A stretch of DNA of 64,000 nt, from contig NC_085132.1 in assembly GCF_030269925.1 (NCBI RefSeq), positions 22,501 to 86,500 of the forward strand, written 5' to 3'. Under the pieces are notes generated by a model. That model worked only from the letters and a program-made list of their open reading frames with translations, made no database searches and was not told where the DNA came from. Shown here piece after piece: positions 10,590 to 21,927 of the stretch. The stretch's first letter is position 1. Each line of letters opens with the position of its first letter. This DNA comes from Bombyx mori. Its lineage: Eukaryota > Arthropoda > Insecta > Lepidoptera > Bombycidae. The translations under genes were made by a program, and so were the position numbers.

Positions 10590-11464
10590 TTTTTCATTAT
10601 GTTAGTTCCTGTTTTTATTAGCCAGGGGTACGGTCCCCTGGGACGCCCTCGCGACTGGTCTCCCACCAGCCATGCATCCCATCGCCGGGCGCCAGAGCTT
10701 AAGATTGGGGTATTTTTTATAGAGGTTTACGTCCTCGCAGCCCCGTACCTCGCGGCAGCGGCCCCCGTCCCCCACACGGTGAGGATTACGGGTTGGCCGG
10801 CAGTCCATCGAGTGCAACGAGCAGCACGACAGACCACCGCCCTACGCTCGAGTGAGCACCAATCCACGCAGCCACGCCGGTATACCGGTACCCCCCTCTG
10901 GAGGGCGTTCCCCTGTAGCTGTGCAGCCGGGGACATGGCGACCAGCGGCCGGAAGAAGCGCAAACAACGCCGGCTCGCTTTCTCAACGACAAAGGCAGAC
11001 CAAGAGCGGCCCGCCACCTCCGGTGGGTCACGCCGAAAATAGTTCGGACGTGGCCCCAAAACAAAAAGATGAAAAAAGAAAAAGTAAAACCAATAAGACA
11101 AATAAAACAAAAGAAGGCAATACAAACAGAAAATAAAACAAAATAACATAAAGGGCAAGATAAAACGAAGGGGGAAAATGGGAACGAGGAGGCCCGGGCA
11201 TCCCCAGAAGAAACACCCTTCAGCCAGTGAAGGGCGTGGAGAGCCCGGAACCCCCCGTGCTGGTTTTGGTCCGCGTCGCTCAATCTCCCCCGCCGTGACA
11301 CGACGAGAAAGAAGGAGCGATACCCCTGGGAGTGTGACTGCTCCCAGAAGCCCGTTATCCGCCACCTACGGACGCGCCCGGTGGAAGTCCAGCAAAACTC
11401 CCCCACAGACGGAGCCCCCGGCCACGCTGAGTGCGCGCCGGGGGGCCCGCCCAGGTCCCGGGAA
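10590..11464 (-). promoter_or_regulatory. 5' UTR / internal promoter region of M2
   Basis: About 875 bp between the ORF1 start and the CCTAA junction, shared almost unchanged with M3 (53826-54701) and M4 (60546-61413). The element-proximal part is GC-rich; the middle (about 11040-11160) is a strongly T/C-rich sense-strand tract. No convincing ORF. A non-LTR element must carry its promoter here, but no standard core element is certain. Confidence 0.6.
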
Positions 11465-12550
11465 CCTAACCTAACCTAACCTAACCTAACCTAACCTAAC
11501 CTAACCTAACCTAACCTAACCTAACCTAACCTAACCTAACCTAACCTAACCTAACCTAACCTAACCTAACCTAACCTAACCTAACCTAACCTAACCTAAC
11601 CTAACCTAACCTAACCTAACCTAACCTAACCTAACCTAACCTAACCTAACCTAACCTAACCTAACCTAACCTAACCTAACCTAACCTAACCTAACCTAAC
11701 CTAACCTAACCTAACCTAACCTAACCTAACCTAACCTAACCTAACCTAACCTAACCTAACCTAACCTAACCTAACCTAACCTAACCTAACCTAACCTAAC
11801 CTAACCTAACCTAACCTAACCTAACCTAACCTAACCTAACCTAACCTAACCTAACCTAACCTAACCTAACCTAACCTAACCTAACCTAACCTAACCTAAC
11901 CTAACCTAACCTAACCTAACCTAACCTAACCTAACCTAACCTAACCTAACCTAACCTAACCTAACCTAACCTAACCTAACCTAACCTAACCTAACCTAAC
12001 CTAACCTAACCTAACCTAACCTAACCTAACCTAACCTAACCTAACCTAACCTAACCTAACCTAACCTAACCTAACCTAACCTAACCTAACCTAACCTAAC
12101 CTAACCTAACCTAACCTAACCTAACCTAACCTAACCTAACCTAACCTAACCTAACCTAACCTAACCTAACCTAACCTAACCTAACCTAACCTAACCTAAC
12201 CTAACCTAACCTAACCTAACCTAACCTAACCTAACCTAACCTAACCTAACCTAACCTAACCTAACCTAACCTAACCTAACCTAACCTAACCTAACCTAAC
12301 CTAACCTAACCTAACCTAACCTAACCTAACCTAACCTAACCTAACCTAACCTAACCTAACCTAACCTAACCTAACCTAACCTAACCTAACCTAACCTAAC
12401 CTAACCTAACCTAACCTAACCTAACCTAACCTAACCTAACCTAACCTAACCTAACCTAACCTAACCTAACCTAACCTAACCTAACCTAACCTAACCTAAC
12501 CTAACCTAACCTAACCTAACCTAACCTAACCTAACCTAACCTAACCTAAC
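11465..12550 (+). repeat. (CCTAA)n telomeric repeat array 3
   Basis: About 217 uninterrupted CCTAA units between the 5' end of M2 and the 5' end of P1. I see no variant unit. The 5' ends of a minus-strand and a plus-strand element face each other across this array. Confidence 0.98.
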
Positions 12551-12553
12551 CCT

Positions 12554-15500
12554 CTCCATAACTTTTCTTACAAGAGGCTTATTTTGAAGCGGTTTTTTGC
12601 GATTTTAAAGTGCAACTGGCTTGTAAGCACGCACCGACCCTTCAAACTAGGAATCGCAGTGGTGTGACGTCAATTTTTGACACCCCCACCTTTTCGACCT
12701 GAAAATATTTAAAAATTTATTATTTTTCATAGTTACTTTGTTGCTTTTGTAAATCCAACTTACCAATTTAATACTTACCGATCCGCCCTACTTTCTGGAG
12801 TGCGTTCCGCGCTTCCGGAAATCCAAAATTTTGTATTTTCTTGTATAAAACGTCAAAATTTTTCTTGTTTTCCTGAAAAATAAAAGATTTTTCTTCAAAA
12901 AATCTTTAAATTCTGTACCACTGGCTAGAGCTCGGCGAGACGCTTCTTTTGAGGTATCGCACGACCCTCTAGCTGGCGCGAAACGTCAAAAAATTGACCA
13001 AAACCCGTTCACCGTACAAACTTTTACTGCGAAATCCACCTAAGTGATTGCACACCAAAAATCACCCTCCATAACTTTTCTTACAAGAGGCTTATTTTGA
13101 AGCGGTTTTTTGCGATTTTAAAGTGCAACTGGCTTGTAAGCACGCACCGACCCTTCAAACTAGGAATCGCAGTGGTGTGACGTCAATTTTTGACACCCCC
13201 ACCTTTTCGACCTGAAAATATTTAAAAATTTATTATTTTTCATAGTTACTTTGTTGCTTTTGTAAATCCAACTTACCAATTTAATACTTACCGATCCGCC
13301 CTACTTTCTGGAGTGCGTTCCGCGCTTCCGGAAATCCAAAATTTTGTATTTTCTTGTATAAAACGTCAAAATTTTTCTTGTTTTCCTGAAAAATAAAAGA
13401 TTTTTCTTCAAAAAATCTTTAAATTCTGTACCACTGGCTAGAGCTCGGCGAGACGCTTCTTTTGAGGTATCGCACGACCCTCTAGCTGGCGCGAAACGTC
13501 AAAAAATTGACCAAAACCCGTTCACCGTACAAACTTTTACTGCGAAATCCACCTAAGTGATTGCACACCAAAAATCACCCTCCATAACTTTTCTTACAAG
13601 AGGCTTATTTTGAAGCGGTTTTTTGCGATTTTAAAGTGCAACTGGCTTGTAAGCACGCACCGACCCTTCAAACTAGGAATCGCAGTGGTGTGACGTCAAT
13701 TTTTGACACCCCCACCTTTTCGACCTGAAAATATTTAAAAATTTATTATTTTTCATAGTTACTTTGTTGCTTTTGTAAATCCAACTTACCAATTTAATAC
13801 TTACCGATCCGCCCTACTTTCTGGAGTGCGTTCCGCGCTTCCGGAAATCCAAAATTTTGTATTTTCTTGTATAAAACGTCAAAATTTTTCTTGTTTTCCT
13901 GAAAAATAAAAGATTTTTCTTCAAAAAATCTTTAAATTCTGTACCACTGGCTAGAGCTCGGCGAGACGCTTCTTTTGAGGTATCGCACGACCCTCTAGCT
14001 GGCGCGAAACGTCAAAAAATTGACCAAAACCCGTTCACCGTACAAACTTTTACTGCGAAATCCACCTAAGTGATTGCACACCAAAAATCACCCTCCATAA
14101 CTTTTCTTACAAGAGGCTTATTTTGAAGCGGTTTTTTGCGATTTTAAAGTGCAACTGGCTTGTAAGCACGCACCGACCCTTCAAACTAGGAATCGCAGTG
14201 GTGTGACGTCAATTTTTGACACCCCCACCTTTTCGACCTGAAAATATTTAAAAATTTATTATTTTTCATAGTTACTTTGTTGCTTTTGTAAATCCAACTT
14301 ACCAATTTAATACTTACCGATCCGCCCTACTTTCTGGAGTGCGTTCCGCGCTTCCGGAAATCCAAAATTTTGTATTTTCTTGTATAAAACGTCAAAATTT
14401 TTCTTGTTTTCCTGAAAAATAAAAGATTTTTCTTCAAAAAATCTTTAAATTCTGTACCACTGGCTAGAGCTCGGCGAGACGCTTCTTTTGAGGTATCGCA
14501 CGACCCTCTAGCTGGCGCGAAACGTCAAAAAATTGACCAAAACCCGTTCACCGTACAAACTTTTACTGCGAAATCCACCTAAGTGATTGCACACCAAAAA
14601 TCACCCTCCATAACTTTTCTTACAAGAGGCTTATTTTGAAGCGGTTTTTTGCGATTTTAAAGTGCAACTGGCTTGTAAGCACGCACCGACCCTTCAAACT
14701 AGGAATCGCAGTGGTGTGACGTCAATTTTTGACACCCCCACCTTTTCGACCTGAAAATATTTAAAAATTTATTATTTTTCATAGTTACTTTGTTGCTTTT
14801 GTAAATCCAACTTACCAATTTAATACTTACCGATCCGCCCTACTTTCTGGAGTGCGTTCCGCGCTTCCGGAAATCCAAAATTTTGTATTTTCTTGTATAA
14901 AACGTCAAAATTTTTCTTGTTTTCCTGAAAAATAAAAGATTTTTCTTCAAAAAATCTTTAAATTCTGTACCACTGGCTAGAGCTCGGCGAGACGCTTCTT
15001 TTGAGGTATCGCACGACCCTCTAGCTGGCGCGAAACGTCAAAAAATTGACCAAAACCCGTTCACCGTACAAACTTTTACTGCGAAATCCACCTAAGTGAT
15101 TGCACACCAAAAATCACCCTCCATAACTTTTCTTACAAGAGGCTTATTTTGAAGCGGTTTTTTGCGATTTTAAAGTGCAACTGGCTTGTAAGCACGCACC
15201 GACCCTTCAAACTAGGAATCGCAGTGGTGTGACGTCAATTTTTGACACCCCCACCTTTTCGACCTGAAAATATTTAAAAATTTATTATTTTTCATAGTTA
15301 CTTTGTTGCTTTTGTAAATCCAACTTACCAATTTAATACTTACCGATCCGCCCTACTTTCTGGAGTGCGTTCCGCGCTTCCGGAAATCCAAAATTTTGTA
15401 TTTTCTTGTATAAAACGTCAAAATTTTTCTTGTTTTCCTGAAAAATAAAAGATTTTTCTTCAAAAAATCTTTAAATTCTGTACCACTGGCTAGAGCTCGG

Positions 15501-18500
15501 CGAGACGCTTCTTTTGAGGTATCGCACGACCCTCTAGCTGGCGCGAAACGTCAAAAAATTGACCAAAACCCGTTCACCGTACAAACTTTTACTGCGAAAT
15601 CCACCTAAGTGATTGCACACCAAAAATCACCCTCCATAACTTTTCTTACAAGAGGCTTATTTTGAAGCGGTTTTTTGCGATTTTAAAGTGCAACTGGCTT
15701 GTAAGCACGCACCGACCCTTCAAACTAGGAATCGCAGTGGTGTGACGTCAATTTTTGACACCCCCACCTTTTCGACCTGAAAATATTTAAAAATTTATTA
15801 TTTTTCATAGTTACTTTGTTGCTTTTGTAAATCCAACTTACCAATTTAATACTTACCGATCCGCCCTACTTTCTGGAGTGCGTTCCGCGCTTCCGGAAAT
15901 CCAAAATTTTGTATTTTCTTGTATAAAACGTCAAAATTTTTCTTGTTTTCCTGAAAAATAAAAGATTTTTCTTCAAAAAATCTTTAAATTCTGTACCACT
16001 GGCTAGAGCTCGGCGAGACGCTTCTTTTGAGGTATCGCACGACCCTCTAGCTGGCGCGAAACGTCAAAAAATTGACCAAAACCCGTTCACCGTACAAACT
16101 TTTACTGCGAAATCCACCTAAGTGATTGCACACCAAAAATCACCCTCCATAACTTTTCTTACAAGAGGCTTATTTTGAAGCGGTTTTTTGCGATTTTAAA
16201 GTGCAACTGGCTTGTAAGCACGCACCGACCCTTCAAACTAGGAATCGCAGTGGTGTGACGTCAATTTTTGACACCCCCACCTTTTCGACCTGAAAATATT
16301 TAAAAATTTATTATTTTTCATAGTTACTTTGTTGCTTTTGTAAATCCAACTTACCAATTTAATACTTACCGATCCGCCCTACTTTCTGGAGTGCGTTCCG
16401 CGCTTCCGGAAATCCAAAATTTTGTATTTTCTTGTATAAAACGTCAAAATTTTTCTTGTTTTCCTGAAAAATAAAAGATTTTTCTTCAAAAAATCTTTAA
16501 ATTCTGTACCACTGGCTAGAGCTCGGCGAGACGCTTCTTTTGAGGTATCGCACGACCCTCTAGCTGGCGCGAAACGTCAAAAAATTGACCAAAACCCGTT
16601 CACCGTACAAACTTTTACTGCGAAATCCACCTAAGTGATTGCACACCAAAAATCACCCTCCATAACTTTTCTTACAAGAGGCTTATTTTGAAGCGGTTTT
16701 TTGCGATTTTAAAGTGCAACTGGCTTGTAAGCACGCACCGACCCTTCAAACTAGGAATCGCAGTGGTGTGACGTCAATTTTTGACACCCCCACCTTTTCG
16801 ACCTGAAAATATTTAAAAATTTATTATTTTTCATAGTTACTTTGTTGCTTTTGTAAATCCAACTTACCAATTTAATACTTACCGATCCGCCCTACTTTCT
16901 GGAGTGCGTTCCGCGCTTCCGGAAATCCAAAATTTTGTATTTTCTTGTATAAAACGTCAAAATTTTTCTTGTTTTCCTGAAAAATAAAAGATTTTTCTTC
17001 AAAAAATCTTTAAATTCTGTACCACTGGCTAGAGCTCGGCGAGACGCTTCTTTTGAGGTATCGCACGACCCTCTAGCTGGCGCGAAACGTCAAAAAATTG
17101 ACCAAAACCCGTTCACCGTACAAACTTTTACTGCGAAATCCACCTAAGTGATTGCACACCAAAAATCACCCTCCATAACTTTTCTTACAAGAGGCTTATT
17201 TTGAAGCGGTTTTTTGCGATTTTAAAGTGCAACTGGCTTGTAAGCACGCACCGACCCTTCAAACTAGGAATCGCAGTGGTGTGACGTCAATTTTTGACAC
17301 CCCCACCTTTTCGACCTGAAAATATTTAAAAATTTATTATTTTTCATAGTTACTTTGTTGCTTTTGTAAATCCAACTTACCAATTTAATACTTACCGATC
17401 CGCCCTACTTTCTGGAGTGCGTTCCGCGCTTCCGGAAATCCAAAATTTTGTATTTTCTTGTATAAAACGTCAAAATTTTTCTTGTTTTCCTGAAAAATAA
17501 AAGATTTTTCTTCAAAAAATCTTTAAATTCTGTACCACTGGCTAGAGCTCGGCGAGACGCTTCTTTTGAGGTATCGCACGACCCTCTAGCTGGCGCGAAA
17601 CGTCAAAAAATTGACCAAAACCCGTTCACCGTACAAACTTTTACTGCGAAATCCACCTAAGTGATTGCACACCAAAAATCACCCTCCATAACTTTTCTTA
17701 CAAGAGGCTTATTTTGAAGCGGTTTTTTGCGATTTTAAAGTGCAACTGGCTTGTAAGCACGCACCGACCCTTCAAACTAGGAATCGCAGTGGTGTGACGT
17801 CAATTTTTGACACCCCCACCTTTTCGACCTGAAAATATTTAAAAATTTATTATTTTTCATAGTTACTTTGTTGCTTTTGTAAATCCAACTTACCAATTTA
17901 ATACTTACCGATCCGCCCTACTTTCTGGAGTGCGTTCCGCGCTTCCGGAAATCCAAAATTTTGTATTTTCTTGTATAAAACGTCAAAATTTTTCTTGTTT
18001 TCCTGAAAAATAAAAGATTTTTCTTCAAAAAATCTTTAAATTCTGTACCACTGGCTAGAGCTCGGCGAGACGCTTCTTTTGAGGTATCGCACGACCCTCT
18101 AGCTGGCGCGAAACGTCAAAAAATTGACCAAAACCCGTTCACCGTACAAACTTTTACTGCGAAATCCACCTAAGTGATTGCACACCAAAAATCACCCTCC
18201 ATAACTTTTCTTACAAGAGGCTTATTTTGAAGCGGTTTTTTGCGATTTTAAAGTGCAACTGGCTTGTAAGCACGCACCGACCCTTCAAACTAGGAATCGC
18301 AGTGGTGTGACGTCAATTTTTGACACCCCCACCTTTTCGACCTGAAAATATTTAAAAATTTATTATTTTTCATAGTTACTTTGTTGCTTTTGTAAATCCA
18401 ACTTACCAATTTAATACTTACCGATCCGCCCTACTTTCTGGAGTGCGTTCCGCGCTTCCGGAAATCCAAAATTTTGTATTTTCTTGTATAAAACGTCAAA

Positions 18501-20178
18501 ATTTTTCTTGTTTTCCTGAAAAATAAAAGATTTTTCTTCAAAAAATCTTTAAATTCTGTACCACTGGCTAGAGCTCGGCGAGACGCTTCTTTTGAGGTAT
18601 CGCACGACCCTCTAGCTGGCGCGAAACGTCAAAAAATTGACCAAAACCCGTTCACCGTACAAACTTTTACTGCGAAATCCACCTAAGTGATTGCACACCA
18701 AAAATCACCCTCCATAACTTTTCTTACAAGAGGCTTATTTTGAAGCGGTTTTTTGCGATTTTAAAGTGCAACTGGCTTGTAAGCACGCACCGACCCTTCA
18801 AACTAGGAATCGCAGTGGTGTGACGTCAATTTTTGACACCCCCACCTTTTCGACCTGAAAATATTTAAAAATTTATTATTTTTCATAGTTACTTTGTTGC
18901 TTTTGTAAATCCAACTTACCAATTTAATACTTACCGATCCGCCCTACTTTCTGGAGTGCGTTCCGCGCTTCCGGAAATCCAAAATTTTGTATTTTCTTGT
19001 ATAAAACGTCAAAATTTTTCTTGTTTTCCTGAAAAATAAAAGATTTTTCTTCAAAAAATCTTTAAATTCTGTACCACTGGCTAGAGCTCGGCGAGACGCT
19101 TCTTTTGAGGTATCGCACGACCCTCTAGCTGGCGCGAAACGTCAAAAAATTGACCAAAACCCGTTCACCGTACAAACTTTTACTGCGAAATCCACCTAAG
19201 TGATTGCACACCAAAAATCACCCTCCATAACTTTTCTTACAAGAGGCTTATTTTGAAGCGGTTTTTTGCGATTTTAAAGTGCAACTGGCTTGTAAGCACG
19301 CACCGACCCTTCAAACTAGGAATCGCAGTGGTGTGACGTCAATTTTTGACACCCCCACCTTTTCGACCTGAAAATATTTAAAAATTTATTATTTTTCATA
19401 GTTACTTTGTTGCTTTTGTAAATCCAACTTACCAATTTAATACTTACCGATCCGCCCTACTTTCTGGAGTGCGTTCCGCGCTTCCGGAAATCCAAAATTT
19501 TGTATTTTCTTGTATAAAACGTCAAAATTTTTCTTGTTTTCCTGAAAAATAAAAGATTTTTCTTCAAAAAATCTTTAAATTCTGTACCACTGGCTAGAGC
19601 TCGGCGAGACGCTTCTTTTGAGGTATCGCACGACCCTCTAGCTGGCGCGAAACGTCAAAAAATTGACCAAAACCCGTTCACCGTACAAACTTTTACTGCG
19701 AAATCCACCTAAGTGATTGCACACCAAAAATCACCCTCCATAACTTTTCTTACAAGAGGCTTATTTTGAAGCGGTTTTTTGCGATTTTAAAGTGCAACTG
19801 GCTTGTAAGCACGCACCGACCCTTCAAACTAGGAATCGCAGTGGTGTGACGTCAATTTTTGACACCCCCACCTTTTCGACCTGAAAATATTTAAAAATTT
19901 ATTATTTTTCATAGTTACTTTGTTGCTTTTGTAAATCCAACTTACCAATTTAATACTTACCGATCCGCCCTACTTTCTGGAGTGCGTTCCGCGCTTCCGG
20001 AAATCCAAAATTTTGTATTTTCTTGTATAAAACGTCAAAATTTTTCTTGTTTTCCTGAAAAATAAAAGATTTTTCTTCAAAAAATCTTTAAATTCTGTAC
20101 CACTGGCTAGAGCTCGGCGAGACGCTTCTTTTGAGGTATCGCACGACCCTCTAGCTGGCGCGAAACGTCAAAAAATTG
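12554..20178 (+). repeat. Tandem array of 513-bp monomers forming the 5' region of P1
   Basis: The phrase CCATAACTTTTCTTACAAG recurs every 513 bp: the ATAAC anchor is at 12558, 13071, 13584, 14097 and so on to 19740, giving 14 full units plus a final unit of about 438 bp. By eye the copies are identical. A roughly 75-bp linker (starting ACCAAAACCCG and ending AAAAATCAC) is present between units but absent at the array end, where the last unit passes into GCCCGCCCACC as in P2. Each unit carries TGACGTCA (first at 12665-12672). The arrangement resembles the promoter monomers at the 5' ends of mouse L1; promoter function here is inferred. Confidence 0.95.
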
Positions 20179-20492
20179 CCCGCCCACCCGCCCTCTTGTC
20201 ACTATAGTAAAAATTTCAACTATATAGGAAAGGGAGTAGCTTAACAAACATTTTAACTTTTTGACAAGACTCCATCCAGAGTCTCAGAATAGTGCAGTGT
20301 TTGTTTTCTACAGTGATAATACTGCTTATTTGGATTTTATCTTTTGACTTTACTTTAGACCTACCAGTAATTGTTACTGGAGAGATTATATTTAATTTAA
20401 CATATTATAAGTGACTGATCCCCCCTATACAGGGATCTCCAAAGACAAACTTGTCCTCAAATTCCCTCCGACACTCTTGCCTGCGCCGTAAA
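20179..20492 (+). promoter_or_regulatory. Distal 5' UTR of P1 between monomer array and ORF1
   Basis: About 310 bp of single-copy leader. It opens with the C-rich GCCCGCCCACCCGCCCTCTT, which P2 also has immediately after its single monomer, and includes AGTGCAGTG, also conserved in P2. No ORF of interest. It reaches the ATG at 20493. Confidence 0.6.
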
Positions 20493-21923
20493 ATGTTCGG
20501 CATCAGAACGCCAATTAAAAAATCAAGCGACAGTGAGGGCAAGTCTGAACGCGAAGAACAGCCAGGTTCGTCTGTGAGGCGCAGCATTCACGAGTGGGAG
20601 GCTGGCGTAAGCAGTGACCCGACTCCAACTTTGATGATGCAGGCCGGCACCGCAAGCCCGGGACAGCAGATGACACAGGCGCAGGGTACCAGAGTCACGC
20701 CCACGACGGGAAGACCATCCTCCGAGGCAAAAAGTCCGCCGAAGAAAAGTTTCAGAGACCGGACAGCAGAAGCAAAGGCCTGCATTAGCAGAGCCAAGAT
20801 ACAGCTCAACGCGTCCCGAAATATGAAAACTGAAATAAAAACCGTCGTGGTAGAGTCTTTGGAACGCCTTTACCAATTAGTAAAAGAATCCGAGCTTGCA
20901 CTTAAAATAAGGAAACCCGCCGGAGCAAAAGAAACACCAAGAGCAGCAGAGCCAAACAGCATAGTTGCCGATGCTACATCTACGGCCAGTATGGACCAAA
21001 ACTGGGTGGCATGCATTGAAGAAAACACCAAACTGCTGCTAGAGACGAACAAGATAATGGAAGAGTTGAAAGGAACCATGGAAATGCAGAGGGTATCACT
21101 AGAGCGAACGGCTACCTACGCTAGTATGACGGCGACTCAGGGAGAGAAGTCGTCACGCGGGCGAACCACGCTGCACTCTATGGTGATCTCCTCGAAAGTG
21201 GAAACAGATTCGGGAGAGGAGGTACTCGAGAAAGTTCGACATGCAATGGATGCCAAAGAAGGTTGGATAAAGGTGGAGAGAGTTAGGAAAGGAAGAGATA
21301 GGAAGGTGATCATGGGTTTTGGGACGAAGGAGGAGAGAAGCAAAGTAAAGGATCGGCTTGAAAAGGAAGCTGCTGATCTCACCATCGGGGAGGTGGGGAA
21401 CAGGGATCCGCTCTTGATCCTCAGGGACGTCTTGCAGGTCAATACTGACGACGACATCTATAAAGCCCTGAGAAATCAGAACCGGGCTGTTTTCCGCGGC
21501 CTCGATGAGGAGGGGAGCAGAATTTCTATAAAATATAGGAAGAAAACCAAGAATCCCCATACCACCCATGTAGTAATCGGTGTTTCCCCGACTGTTTGGC
21601 AGAGGGTGGTGGAGGCTGGGAAAGTCCACATCGATCTCCAGCGGGTTAAGGCCGAAGACCAAACACCATTGGTCCAGTGCACGCGGTGCCTGGGCTATGG
21701 GCATGGGAAGCGGTTCTGCAAGGAGCCGGCGGATCTTTGCAGCCACTGTGGGGGGCCTCACCTGAAGTCGGAATGTACCGAATATCTAGCGGACGTACCT
21801 CCGATTTGCAAGAACTGCGTCAGGGCAAAAATGGACTATGCGGCGCACAACGCATTCAGCCACGATTGCCCAATACGTCGAAAATGGGACGAACTGGCCC
21901 GTTCAACGATAGCCTATTGCTGA
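20493..21923 (+). CDS. ORF1 of P1: gag-like protein with C-terminal zinc knuckles
   Basis: 476 residues from the AUG of MFGIRTPIKK. An upstream in-frame start at 20451 would add 14 residues, but P2 (MFAIHTPTKK) and P4 (MHAIRTPAKG) start at the equivalent Met, so 20493 is preferred. The N-terminus has the shared RTP-x-K box and VRRSI; the middle (about 85-210) is Lys/Glu-rich and helical; about 230-400 is conserved with P2, P4 and P5 (for example DPLLILRDVL). The C-terminus has CTRCLGYGHGKRFC, CSHCGGPHLKSEC and a third Cys/His cluster starting CKNC. Expected to package element RNA and target telomeres. It ends AYC-stop at a proposed recoding site. Confidence 0.93.
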   Translation: MFGIRTPIKKSSDSEGKSEREEQPGSSVRRSIHEWEAGVSSDPTPTLMMQAGTASPGQQMTQAQGTRVTPTTGRPSSEAKSPPKKSFRDRTAEAKACISRAKIQLNASRNMKTEIKTVVVESLERLYQLVKESELALKIRKPAGAKETPRAAEPNSIVADATSTASMDQNWVACIEENTKLLLETNKIMEELKGTMEMQRVSLERTATYASMTATQGEKSSRGRTTLHSMVISSKVETDSGEEVLEKVRHAMDAKEGWIKVERVRKGRDRKVIMGFGTKEERSKVKDRLEKEAADLTIGEVGNRDPLLILRDVLQVNTDDDIYKALRNQNRAVFRGLDEEGSRISIKYRKKTKNPHTTHVVIGVSPTVWQRVVEAGKVHIDLQRVKAEDQTPLVQCTRCLGYGHGKRFCKEPADLCSHCGGPHLKSECTEYLADVPPICKNCVRAKMDYAAHNAFSHDCPIRRKWDELARSTIAYC

Positions 21924-21927
21924 GGGC
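21915..21927 (+). promoter_or_regulatory. Proposed +1 recoding site at the ORF1/ORF2 junction of P1
   Basis: ORF1 ends UAU UGC UGA GGG C. Skipping the U after UGC gives GAG GGC and enters the ORF2 frame, which is open upstream only to a TAG at 21910-21912. P2 (28456-28468) has the identical UAUUGCUGAGGGC and P4 (37646-37655) has UGC UAA AGG C, so UGC-U-RAR-GGC is conserved. The codon before a leaky stop with +1 slippage resembles the antizyme frameshift site. Reinitiation at a non-AUG codon is the alternative. Confidence 0.5.

Larger units (their letters stand above)
4766..11464 (-). mobile_element. M2: full-length SART-like telomere-specific non-LTR retrotransposon
   Basis: About 6.7 kb, minus strand: 5' UTR (10590-11464), ORF1 (8448-10589), ORF2 (5245-8448), 3' UTR (4785-5244) and poly(A) read as poly(T) at 4766-4784. 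Both ends lie in CCTAA. The sense strand continues from poly(A) into GGTTAGG. Orientation, two ORFs with UAAUG coupling, zinc knuckles and absence of RNase H all fit the SART branch of the R1 clade. It differs from M3 and M4 at scattered sites (for example MTGSPYH rather than MTSSPYH at the ORF2 start) and resembles M5. It appears intact and could be autonomous. Confidence 0.93.

Noticed and set aside
10727..11406. Minus-strand frames of about 206-226 residues in the M 5' UTR (also in M3 and M4)
   Set aside because: They carry a T-rich tract translated as Phe/Leu runs, have several competing frames, and change length among copies. I see no domain, so I do not call a third ORF.
12554..20178. 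Direct repeats as a CRISPR array or host satellite
   Set aside because: The unit is 513 bp with no variable spacers, and P2 shows the same unit as the single-copy 5' end of a related element, so it belongs to the retrotransposon.
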